Shown here: piece after piece, positions 6,968 to 13,208 of the stretch
Position numbering within the stretch: position 1 is the first letter of the stretch
Layout: every line of letters starts with the position of its first letter
DNA from: JABFXC01 sp035551575
GTDB taxonomy: Bacteria > Gemmatimonadota > Gemmatimonadetes > Gemmatimonadales > Gemmatimonadaceae
DNA length: 13,208 nucleotides
Assembly (NCBI GenBank): GCA_035551575.1
Contig: DASZNJ010000383.1
Location: forward strand, 1-13,208
Direction: 5' to 3'
Program-made: the position numbers and the translations under genes
The notes under the pieces: generated by a model
The model's input: only the letters and a program-made list of their open reading frames with translations
Database searches by the model: none
What the model was told of the DNA's origin: nothing

Positions 6968-7543
6968 TCAGCACGCGACGCGCGAGTGACGCTGGCGGAT
7001 CCGCCACGCGGCGAACAGCGACCGCACGTCGCAGCGCCATTCCGGGAGCACGAGGGTGATCGCCGCGTTCTCGAGATGCGAGACGAGCCCGACCACGATC
7101 GCCGGCAGGAGGAGCGCCGGCGAGCCCGCCGCGAAGAGCAGCAGCAGCGCCGCGAACAGCGCGAGCCCGAACACCCGCGCGCTCCACGCGTGATAGCTCG
7201 CCTCGCGGCGGAAGCGTACCAGGCAGAGCGCGTTGGTCCCCACCTCGGTCGCGATCACCAGCGCCACCAGCGGCAGCAGCGGCCGGAGCGCGGCGCGGTG
7301 CAGCATCCATGCGGCGACGACGATTCCGAGGTAGAACACCGTGTCGACGGTGCTGTCGAGCCGCCGCAGCGCCGGCGTCGCGGTGCCCGTCCGCCGGGCG
7401 ACCACCCCGTCGAAGACGTCGGAGAGGAAGCCCACCACGAGCAGCACGGCCACGGCCGCGCTGCCGCTTCGCGTCAGGCCTAACGTGACGACGGCCGGCG
7501 CCAGGGCAAGCCGGAGCAGCGTCAGCGCCAGCGCCTGGTTCAC
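6968..7543 (-). CDS. CDP-alcohol phosphatidyltransferase family membrane protein
   Basis: A 191-residue integral membrane protein of the family that joins a CDP-linked lipid to an alcohol (phosphatidylglycerophosphate synthase-type enzymes and relatives). The signature is visible at residues 42-67: Asp42 and Asp45-Gly46, then Ala49-Arg50, then Asp63 and Asp67, the four metal- and substrate-binding acidic residues in the right spacing. The family's second Gly is replaced by Leu59. Several Leu/Ala/Val-rich segments (about 5-25, 28-41, 68-80, 86-104, 122-160) fit a multi-pass protein. It starts with GTG at 7543, overlapping the TGA of the upstream gene by four bases (GTGA), so it is the last gene of a coupled three-gene operon. 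The substrate alcohol is unknown. Confidence 0.82.
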   Translation of the reverse strand: MNQALALTLLRLALAPAVVTLGLTRSGSAAVAVLLVVGFLSDVFDGVVARRTGTATPALRRLDSTVDTVFYLGIVVAAWMLHRAALRPLLPLVALVIATEVGTNALCLVRFRREASYHAWSARVFGLALFAALLLLFAAGSPALLLPAIVVGLVSHLENAAITLVLPEWRCDVRSLFAAWRIRQRHSRVAC

Positions 7544-8556
7544 GCCGGGTTCTCAGGCTCGAATGCCACCGTGTCGCCGACCCGGATCTCGCCGTCGTCG
7601 AGGATCTCGCCGAAGGCGCCGCCCCCCCAGTTCGGTCGCATTGCCGCCTGGAGGCCGGGAAGCGCTTCGTCCATCCGCTCGCACGGCTTCGTCTCACCGT
7701 AGATCCGCACCCGGCACGAACCGATCCGCAGCACGCGGCCACGCATCCCGGCGAGGGAAACGCCGCTCACCATCAGGTTCGCGCGACGCGCTGATGGCGA
7801 AAGCCTGGCGTCGAGCTCCGTCATGAGCTGGTGCCAACGCTCACGTTCGATGATGGTGACCTGCCGCTTGCCGCGCTGGTTGGCGTTGCCGCGGATCCCC
7901 TTCCCCGCGGCGAGCACCGCCTCGGTGGCCGGATCCATCGGACCCCGCTTCATCCGCTTGATCCAGATCGCCTCGAGACGCCCGGCCTTCGCACCAACCG
8001 CACGCGCCATCACGCGATCGTGTTGCAGGTCGCTCCCGAGCTTGAACGGCTGCACCCCGATGTCGTGGAACTCACGCTTCGCGTAGAAGGCGATCGCGCG
8101 CGAGTTGTGCTCCCAGACCCCGAGCCACAGCGTCGCCGCGCCACGGTGCGCGGCCTCGGCGAGCGCGGCATCCATCAGTGCGTGGGCGATTCCCCGTCCA
8201 TGCCACGGCGCGTCGACATAGAATCGCGCGATCTCGACGGCGAGCCCAGGCTGCCCGGGCGCGGCGTCGGTAATGTGCGCCGGAAGCGGCGCCTGCCGCA
8301 GGTATGCATACCCTGCCGCGACCCCTTCCACTTCGGCGATCAGGAAGATCGCGTCCGGCAGCGCGAGCTCGGCGCGCTGCTGCCCGAGGCCGTAAGCGTG
8401 CGCGAGGTAGGCCGCCATGTCCTCCGGGGTGTTCTCGGCGGCGAAAGTCTCGACGAAGGTCCGCGTGCCTAACGCTGCGAGCATCGCCGCATCGCCGGCA
8501 ACCCCGCGGCGGATCGTGCACGGCGCGGACCTCGACGGCGTCCCCTCGGCGCTCAT
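7540..8556 (-). CDS. GNAT acetyltransferase-MOSC domain fusion protein
   Basis: A 338-residue protein with two domains in one uninterrupted frame. Residues about 12-187 are a GNAT N-acetyltransferase resembling PaiA-type polyamine acetyltransferases: RFYVDAPWHGRGIAHALM carries the acetyl-CoA loop (about 119-124), followed by LWLGVWEHNSRAIAFYAKREF and LGSDLQHDRVM. Residues about 193-335 form a MOSC domain (the molybdenum-cofactor sulfurase C-terminal type): EAIWIKRMKRGPMDP, GNANQRGKRQVTIIE, and the conserved Cys292 in YGETKPCERMDEALPGL, then GGGAFGEI and IRVGDTV. MOSC proteins of this subtype usually begin at the EAIWIK stretch, so this looks like a fusion. It overlaps the upstream and downstream genes by four bases each, so translation is probably coupled. 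The joint role is unknown; sulfur transfer or detoxification is possible. Confidence 0.88.
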   Translation of the reverse strand: MSAEGTPSRSAPCTIRRGVAGDAAMLAALGTRTFVETFAAENTPEDMAAYLAHAYGLGQQRAELALPDAIFLIAEVEGVAAGYAYLRQAPLPAHITDAAPGQPGLAVEIARFYVDAPWHGRGIAHALMDAALAEAAHRGAATLWLGVWEHNSRAIAFYAKREFHDIGVQPFKLGSDLQHDRVMARAVGAKAGRLEAIWIKRMKRGPMDPATEAVLAAGKGIRGNANQRGKRQVTIIERERWHQLMTELDARLSPSARRANLMVSGVSLAGMRGRVLRIGSCRVRIYGETKPCERMDEALPGLQAAMRPNWGGGAFGEILDDGEIRVGDTVAFEPENPA

Positions 8557-9023
8557 GGCTCCCTCGCCGGTGCGACCGCGCGCGTGTCCTCCCGCCCGAG
8601 CGCGAGCTCCTCACGGGTCACCGGACGAAGGATCACGTCGAAGGCGAGCCAGAGCACCTTGGTCAGCGGGTAGCACCCGATCGCCACGACGACCGCGAAC
8701 GCCACGCCGCCCCATGTCAGCAGCGTCCATGGAACGTCAGGCGCGGTCGCGATCCCGATCGCCACCATGATCGCCGTCAGGATCAGCTCCACCGCGACCA
8801 GGTTCACCAGGTACGCGCCGAGAAAATAGTCGCTCTCGCCGCGATCGAGCACGAGCCCGCAGCTCGGGCAGCGATGCTTCAGCGTGAACCAGCCGGCGAG
8901 TATCCCGCCACTCCCGCAGTGCGGGCAGTGCAGCCGGGTCCCGCGCCAGACGATGCGAATCGCTCGCACCGCCGAGAGCTCCGGGGAATCGGCCGGGGAC
9001 GGACGCGCCGCAGGCTGGACCAT
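8553..9023 (-). CDS. DUF983-like zinc-ribbon membrane protein
   Basis: A 156-residue protein with an N-terminal zinc ribbon (Cys33-x2-Cys36 and Cys52-x2-Cys55, in CPHCG and CPSCG) followed by ESDYFLGAYLVNL and two or more hydrophobic segments (about 68-93 and 102-130). This matches the DUF983 layout of a short metal-binding head and two membrane spans. Function is unknown for the family. It is the first gene of the minus-strand trio; its stop overlaps the start of the GNAT-MOSC gene in ATGA. No Shine-Dalgarno match precedes the ATG at 9023, so the start could be leaderless or slightly different. Confidence 0.85.
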   Translation of the reverse strand: MVQPAARPSPADSPELSAVRAIRIVWRGTRLHCPHCGSGGILAGWFTLKHRCPSCGLVLDRGESDYFLGAYLVNLVAVELILTAIMVAIGIATAPDVPWTLLTWGGVAFAVVVAIGCYPLTKVLWLAFDVILRPVTREELALGREDTRAVAPAREP

Positions 9024-9136
9024 CGGTGAACGTTATCAGGCCGCCTCGGCCGACACCACGGCCAGGCGCCCCGGACCCTGCCGTCGCCACGGCCGCGGGG
9101 AGCGCGTGTCGCCCGCACCGGCTTCATGCCTTCACG

Positions 9137-10381
9137 TCAGTAGCGTGACTCGAGACCTTCGACGACGCGCACCGTGTCGCGCGCGATGAGGAGCTCCTCA
9201 TCGGTCGGAACCACCCAGACCTCCACCCGCGAGTCGTCGGTGCTGATCCTTCCCTCGGCCCCGTTCACGGTGGTCCGGTTGCGCCGCTCGTCGAGCTTCA
9301 CCCCCATCCAGCCGAGCCCCTCGCAGACCGTCGTGCGGACCGATGCCGCGTTCTCGCCGATCCCCCCCGCGAACAGGATCGCCTGCGCGCCATCCATCGC
9401 GGCGATGTACGACCCGATGTACTTGCGGATGCGATAGCAGAACATCTCGATCGCCAGCCAGGCGCGACGGTCGTCGTGCTCCGCCGCTTCGGCAAGGAGC
9501 TCGCGCATGTCGTTGGTCAGCCCCGACACCCCGAGAAGTCCCGACTGCTTGTTGAGCACGCCCTCGACCTCGGAGAGCGACAATCCTTCCTTCCCGGCGA
9601 TGTAGTCGAGGATCGCCGGATCGAGATCGCCGGAGCGCGTCCCCATGATCAACCCCTCGAGCGGGGTGAAGCCCATCGACGTGTCCACCGACACGCCCCT
9701 GTCGATCGCGCAGATCGACGCCCCGTTGCCGAGGTGCAGCGCGATGACCCTTGTGTCCTCGCGCGAACGGCCGGTGAGCATCCGGTAGCGATGGCCGACG
9801 TACCGGTACGAGGTACCGTGAAAGCCGTAGCGCCGGACGCGATGCCGGCGGTAGAACTGGTAGGGGAGCGCGTAGAGATATGCGCGCTCGGGGATGGTCT
9901 GGTGGAAGGCGGTGTCGAACACCGCCACCTGCGGGACGCCAGTGCCCAACGCTGCACGGGCGGCGTGGATGCCGCGAAGGTTGTGCGGGTTGTGGAGCGG
10001 GGCGAGGTCGATCGTCTCCTCGATCCCGCGGATCACCGCATCGTCGATGCGCACGGAGCGGACGAACTGCTCGCCGCCGTGGGTGACCCGGTGGCCGACC
10101 CCTTCGATGTCCGAGGTCCGGCTGATCCCCGTTCCCGAGGCATCGCTGACCACCCATTTCACCACGAAGTCGACGACCGCCTTGTGGTCGCGCAGCTGCT
10201 CGGTGCCCCGCTGCGGTTCGCCGTCGGCGCCGCGGAAGGTGTACACCGCCTCGCCGCCGATTCGCTCGACGGTGCCGCGGGCGAGCTTCTCGTCCTCGTT
10301 CGCGGCCATCCGCTCGGCGTCGGTGCGGACGACCTGGAACTTGAGGGTCGAAGACCCGGCGTTGAGTACGAGGACGTTCAT
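9137..10381 (-). CDS. ackA: Acetate kinase
   Basis: A 414-residue acetate kinase of normal length (ASKHA fold), converting acetyl phosphate and ADP to acetate and ATP, or the reverse, in the cytosol. Family hallmarks are all present: VLNAGSSTLKF with Asn7 and Lys14; GHRVTHGG with Arg98; VFDTAFHQTIP with Asp156; RRYGFHGTSY with His188; IALHLGNGAS; MGTRSGDLDP with Arg249; LFAGGIGEN around 336-344; and TDEE with Glu395. These match the catalytic Asn7/Arg91/Asp148/His180/Arg241/Glu384 set of the well-studied Methanosarcina enzyme. Neither neighbour is phosphotransacetylase, so the usual ackA-pta pairing is absent here. A TATATT box about 31 bp upstream may be its -10 element. No clear Shine-Dalgarno site is seen. 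Confidence 0.97.
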   Translation of the reverse strand: MNVLVLNAGSSTLKFQVVRTDAERMAANEDEKLARGTVERIGGEAVYTFRGADGEPQRGTEQLRDHKAVVDFVVKWVVSDASGTGISRTSDIEGVGHRVTHGGEQFVRSVRIDDAVIRGIEETIDLAPLHNPHNLRGIHAARAALGTGVPQVAVFDTAFHQTIPERAYLYALPYQFYRRHRVRRYGFHGTSYRYVGHRYRMLTGRSREDTRVIALHLGNGASICAIDRGVSVDTSMGFTPLEGLIMGTRSGDLDPAILDYIAGKEGLSLSEVEGVLNKQSGLLGVSGLTNDMRELLAEAAEHDDRRAWLAIEMFCYRIRKYIGSYIAAMDGAQAILFAGGIGENAASVRTTVCEGLGWMGVKLDERRNRTTVNGAEGRISTDDSRVEVWVVPTDEELLIARDTVRVVEGLESRY

Positions 10382-10412
10382 GATCGTTGGGTCGTAGGGA
10401 GGCTGTCGGCGG

Positions 10413-10418
10413 AATATA
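10413..10418 (-). promoter_or_regulatory. Candidate -10 box upstream of ackA
   Basis: On the minus strand TATATT (5 of 6 match to TATAAT) ends 31 bases before the ackA ATG and is the only AT-rich hexamer in that region. The hexamer 17 bp further upstream is a poor -35 match, so this is a tentative assignment. Confidence 0.35.
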
Positions 10419-10612
10419 CGGCGCGAACCGGGGCCGGAAGCCGGTGGCCGCCGGGCATGGCGTCGGGTTATCGTTGACCCTCATGCCGCGACCCATCCTC
10501 CACCACGCCGTCGCCGCTCGCGGCGCGCGCACCAGCCGCTGGTACCTCCACGACGGGCTGGACGCATTCCCGGGCGTCGGCGCCGCACCGCCCCCCAACC
10601 GTTAGGCAGCGG

Positions 10613-11146
10613 ATGCTCAGTCTCAGCGCCCTTGCCGGCTGGGAGGCGGCGGTGCTCGGCAGCATCCGCGGCGCGAGCGGGGGGCTCGAGGAGCGCGATG
10701 CCCAGATCACCCGCTCCGGGATCTACGCCGAGTATCCGGCGATTTTCGGGGGATACCTCGAGCTCCTCCTCGCTGCCGATCATGGCGCCATCGTCGCCGA
10801 AGCGCTCAAGCGCGCCCTGTTCATCGCCTGGTACGGCTTCATGGCGCTGCCGACCGTCTCGGCGATCGCCGAGCTCCCCGAGTCGGCGATCCGCAAGCTG
10901 ATGACGGCGCTCGGCGACGCGATTGCCACTGGTGACGTCGATGACGAGCTGCGCGTGATGCTCGCCTGGTACGCGACGAGCTTCGGCTACGTGTTCGAGC
11001 ACTTCGGCCCGGTGCGCGGGCTCGAGGCATTGGTCGCCGGTGTCGGTCCGGCGCGGGTCGCCGCGCTGGCGGCGGAGGGTGTGCGGTGGACCGGTCGCGG
11101 GCAGATGGGAGATTACTGGGCGGCGCTGCACCCGTCGTCGGACTGA
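10613..11146 (+). CDS. Hypothetical protein, 177 aa
   Basis: A mostly helical, soluble-looking 177-residue protein that I do not recognise. It has no signal peptide. Aromatic clusters stand out: SGIYAEYPAIFGGYLELLL (about 36-54), FIAWYGFMALP (about 70-80), WYATSFGYVFEHFG (about 118-131), and a C-terminal WTGRGQMGDYW (about 158-168). Codon bias fits the neighbours and the antisense frame is Arg/Ser/Pro-rich, which supports this strand. The start is ATG 10613, five bases after a CGTTAGGC motif and without a clear ribosome site. It ends four bases from the stop of the convergent STAS-like gene. Divergent from ackA by 231 bp. Confidence 0.7.
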   Translation: MLSLSALAGWEAAVLGSIRGASGGLEERDAQITRSGIYAEYPAIFGGYLELLLAADHGAIVAEALKRALFIAWYGFMALPTVSAIAELPESAIRKLMTALGDAIATGDVDDELRVMLAWYATSFGYVFEHFGPVRGLEALVAGVGPARVAALAAEGVRWTGRGQMGDYWAALHPSSD

Positions 11147-11150
11147 CCTG

Positions 11151-11531
11151 TCAGGAGGTCGGTGCAGAGCCGAGCCATTCTTCGGCGTCGGCGGGATGAC
11201 GGAAGACCGAGGTTTCGACCCCCTGCTGCTCGATGATGACCGCGCCGAGCCGCATGAGCCCGAACGCGGCGTCGGTGTCGGCGAGGAGGGCGAGCCGGCG
11301 GCCGAAGCGGTCGGCATGGCTGGCGATGAACTGCGCCATCGCCCGGACCTCGTTGGCGGTTCGCCGGGAGATGGACTGGGAGCCGCGGATGTCGAGGAGG
11401 AGCCCTGCGGCCCGGGGGCAGCGCGGATCGTCGAGCGCCCTGTGGAGGGCGGCGCGGACGTCGGCGGTTTCGTAGCTGCCGGTCAGGCGGATGGCGACGA
11501 TCGATCCGTGAAACTCGTAGATCACGGGCAT
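11151..11531 (-). CDS. STAS/SpoIIAA-like domain protein
   Basis: A 126-residue single-domain protein with the beta-alpha layout of the STAS/SpoIIAA-like superfamily: an opening strand pair (VIYEFHGSIVAIRLTG), a helix over a short-range partner region (ADVRAALHRALDD), a core strand (AAGLLLDIRGSQSIS), a helix (TANEVRAMAQFIASHADRF), another strand (RRLALLAD) and a C-terminal EEWLG helix. Related proteins act as cytosolic anti-anti-sigma factors or as stand-alone lipid- or nucleotide-responsive modules. Without a sigma-factor or kinase gene nearby, the role is open. The start is ATG 11531; a CGTTAGGC motif on the opposite strand (11537-11544) lies six bases upstream, where a ribosome site would be expected, and no Shine-Dalgarno match is seen. 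Convergent with the 177-aa gene. Confidence 0.8.
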   Translation of the reverse strand: MPVIYEFHGSIVAIRLTGSYETADVRAALHRALDDPRCPRAAGLLLDIRGSQSISRRTANEVRAMAQFIASHADRFGRRLALLADTDAAFGLMRLGAVIIEQQGVETSVFRHPADAEEWLGSAPTS

Positions 11532-11692
11532 GGAAGCGTTAGGCGGGAGTCGGGAGCGATGGTTGGGGGTGTCCTGCGATCCGTCGGCGCCAGGCGGCGC
11601 GTTCGGCGCAAGAACTCTTCCACGCCGGGCGTGGGGGGGCGAGTGCGGATTAGAGGGTTCCCAGAATCCCCGGGGTGCGGCTCCTCCACGCG

Positions 11693-12085
11693 TTAGGCAG
11701 CGTGGGCGGAGCCTCGGGCGGCGGCGCGACCCTTTGCGCAGCGTGAGCGAGCGGGCGCGCGCTGCGGCCGGACATCGATGGGCGAACGAAGGCGCCCCGC
11801 CCTGGGTGAGCGGGCCGGGGGCGCCTCGTCCGTTTCACGCTTTGCCGCGACGGTTGGCGCGTGTTCGCTCCCTCTCGGACGTGCTGGTGAGCCGTGGCCG
11901 AAGCACCTGTCACCGCGAGCCGGAGCCTTTCGTTTGGCGGGCCGAGGCGGGCTCCCGTCATCGGGGCTCGTCAGCAGTTCGTGGATGGCGGTGGTCGCCG
12001 CCAGGCCCATCGCGTGGAGCATTGCTTCCGCACGCTCCTTCAGGTCCGCTTCGACGCGGACGCGAACCATGGCGCTCCTGGACAT
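11693..12085 (-). pseudogene. Truncated or decayed RelB/DinJ-type antitoxin
   Basis: The frame begins at ATG 12085 behind an excellent ribosome site (AGGAGG at 12097-12092, six-base spacing). Its first 39 residues read like a RelB/DinJ antitoxin: a short lead, then MVRVRVEADLKERAEAMLHA and MGLAATTAIHELLT, the strand-helix-helix of a ribbon-helix-helix domain. The match stops near base 11969. The remaining 90 residues are low-complexity Pro/Arg/Ala and pass through a strong hairpin (11791-11825), so that part is probably not under selection. Neither other minus-strand frame continues the family pattern, and no RelE/YafQ-like toxin follows. The frame's TAA stop is supplied by the CGTTAGGC copy at 11691-11698. 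It may be a remnant, or a short novel protein with an antitoxin-like head. Confidence 0.5.
11791..11825. terminator. GC-rich hairpin, possible terminator
   Basis: GGCGCCCC (11791-11798) pairs with GGGGCGCC (11818-11825), and GCCC (11799-11802) with GGGC (11812-11815), leaving a two-base bulge and a nine-base loop. In the minus direction it is followed by TTCGTTCG, slightly T-rich, so it could end transcription coming from the RelB-like frame. No long T-run is present. Confidence 0.4.
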
Positions 12086-12254
12086 TTCCTCCCTCCTGGC
12101 CGGCTGCCCGGAAAGGTAGCGCGTGGGATGCAACAGCGACGGCGTGGCGGCCGGAGCGCCCGAGGGGTATCCGTGAGCGGGGGGACTCACCTCGCCGTGA
12201 TTCTCCGGCATCTGCGGTCGAGCGGAGAGGGCGCGCGGGGCGTCCAACGAGCGC

Positions 12255-12297
12255 AAGAAAAAACTCGGCCGCATCGTCAGCGACGATGCGGCCGAGT
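12255..12297 (-). terminator. Intrinsic terminator behind tRNA-Ile
   Basis: A perfect 16-bp stem (12282-12297 with 12263-12278, three-base loop) is followed on the minus strand by TTTTTCTT (12262-12255). It begins ten bases after the tRNA 3' end. This is a textbook Rho-independent terminator and marks the end of the tRNA transcript; no rRNA gene follows it. Confidence 0.95.
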
Positions 12298-12306
12298 GAT
12301 AGATAG

Positions 12307-12380
<74 letters not shown>

Positions 12381-12415
12381 TGCTCGGTCCGGCGGGGTGC
12401 ACCGGACAGCTTGCA

Positions 12416-12444
12416 AATGTAGCCGATCGCGGCGCACGGGTCAA
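12416..12444 (-). promoter_or_regulatory. Sigma-70-type promoter for tRNA-Ile
   Basis: On the minus strand TTGACC (12444-12439, 5 of 6 match) and TACATT (12421-12416, 4 of 6, with the key TA and final T kept) are separated by exactly 17 bp. Transcription would begin near 12409, giving a leader of about 29 nt before the tRNA 5' end at 12380. Together with the terminator this makes the tRNA a self-contained unit inside what would normally be rRNA operon spacer. Confidence 0.72.
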
Positions 12445-12498
12445 TTCGTCCGCTGCGGCGAATTGCCTGTGCGTGTCGCGGTGCGGCCGCCTAACACG

Positions 12499-12538
12499 AC
12501 CGCCCCGATGCGTGCCGTGAGGCGCGCACCGGGGCGGT
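12499..12538 (-). other. Large hairpin in the 16S-tRNA spacer
   Basis: ACCGCCCCG (12499-12507) pairs with CGGGGCGGT (12530-12538), and the stem continues inward through a G-U pair and one mismatch to GCC/GGC around a GTGA loop, about 17 paired bases. On the minus strand the T-rich tract (TTTTTTTCTTC) lies before the hairpin rather than after it, so it is not a classical intrinsic terminator. It may be a U-less terminator for the 16S unit, or part of a processing structure. It sits 100 bp past the 16S 3' end and 55 bp before the tRNA promoter. Confidence 0.5.
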
Positions 12539-12598
12539 GTGAAGAAAAAAATCGAGTGATGTTTCGCGCGAGGCTGCGACTTCAAGACGCTTTCAGCG

Positions 12599-12622
12599 GA
12601 CGCACCCGTGAGGGTGGCCGTC
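12599..12622 (-). other. Small hairpin just past the 16S 3' end
   Basis: GACG and CACCC (12599-12607) pair with GGGTG and CGTC (12612-12622) with a two-base bulge and a GTGA loop, 16 bases after the mature 16S end. It could take part in 3' end processing. Confidence 0.3.
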
Positions 12623-12637
12623 TACTCGCATGTCTCG

Positions 12638-13208
<571 letters not shown>

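Larger units (their letters stand above)
11532..12254. other. Mostly non-coding interval before the tRNA-Ile terminator
   Basis: Apart from the RelB-like remnant (11693-12085, minus strand) I find no convincing gene. The long plus-strand frame across 11530-12306 is Arg/Pro/Gly/Ser-rich and lacks any domain look. The interval holds two CGTTAGGC motifs (11537 and 11691) and a strong GC hairpin (11791-11825). Nothing recognisable lies at 12098-12254. Confidence 0.55.

Noticed and set aside
10483..10605. 40-aa frame between ackA and the 177-aa gene, ending in the TAG of a CGTTAGGC copy
   Set aside because: No ribosome site, no recognisable similarity, and too short to support from composition alone. 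It could be a small peptide but I would not annotate it.
10481..11317. 278-aa minus-strand frame across the 177-aa gene
   Set aside because: Compositionally biased (Arg, Pro, Ser), no recognisable domain, and it overlaps both the plus-strand gene and the STAS-like gene antisense.
11530..12306. 258-aa plus-strand frame in the gene-poor interval
   Set aside because: Very rich in Arg, Pro, Gly and Ser, no domain pattern, and it runs through the intrinsic terminator region; looks like chance absence of stops in GC-rich DNA.
12381..12637. Possible tRNA-Ala in the 16S spacer
   Set aside because: I looked for a second cloverleaf on the minus strand (GGGG acceptor, TGC anticodon loop, GTTCGA T-loop) and found none; only hairpins and a promoter are present.

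Overview
This is a very GC-rich bacterial segment (about 70% GC by eye) with tightly packed genes, strongly G/C-biased third codon positions and Gram-negative envelope proteins: a FadL-type porin, a lipoprotein and a Sec-exported protein. My best guess is Gemmatimonadota or a similar GC-rich diderm soil or freshwater lineage. That rests on the look of the proteins and of the 16S fragment and is an inference; the 571 nt of 16S at the right end would settle it.

Left part (1-3079, + strand): the tail of an unrecognised gene, then an OmpP1/FadL outer-membrane transporter followed 22 bp later by an SGNH/GDSL-hydrolase lipoprotein. The pair looks like a small operon for extracytoplasmic ester or lipid hydrolysis and uptake of hydrophobic products. 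A strong hairpin ends it. Then comes a 536-bp gene-free stretch full of inverted and short periodic repeats, meeting a convergent PLP-dependent trans-sulfuration enzyme (3616-4734, -).

Middle (4813-9023): an exported 585-aa protein with a faint GWxTD-protein look and a small unknown protein (+). They converge on a three-gene minus-strand operon with 4-base start/stop overlaps: a zinc-ribbon DUF983-like membrane protein, a GNAT-MOSC fusion protein, and a CDP-alcohol phosphatidyltransferase. Next is acetate kinase (ackA, 9137-10381, -) without a pta neighbour.

Right part: an unknown 177-aa protein and a convergent STAS/SpoIIAA-like protein. A 775-bp stretch follows that holds only a truncated RelB/DinJ-type antitoxin-like reading frame. 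Then come a textbook intrinsic terminator, tRNA-Ile(GAU) and the 3' part of 16S rRNA, all on the minus strand. The tRNA has its own good sigma-70-type promoter and its own terminator. No tRNA-Ala, 23S or 5S follows, so the 16S gene appears unlinked from 23S.

The most unusual pattern is an 8-mer, CGTTAGGC (one copy ends in A on its 5' side: core GTTAGGC), found 12 times in 13.2 kb against roughly one expected. All eight copies inside confidently called genes lie on the coding strand in one reading frame (nCG-TTA-GGC, Leu-Gly) and account for every TTA leucine codon I could find in those genes. It behaves like a genome-wide sequence tag (uptake-sequence-like, HIP1-like, or a methylation or segregation motif).
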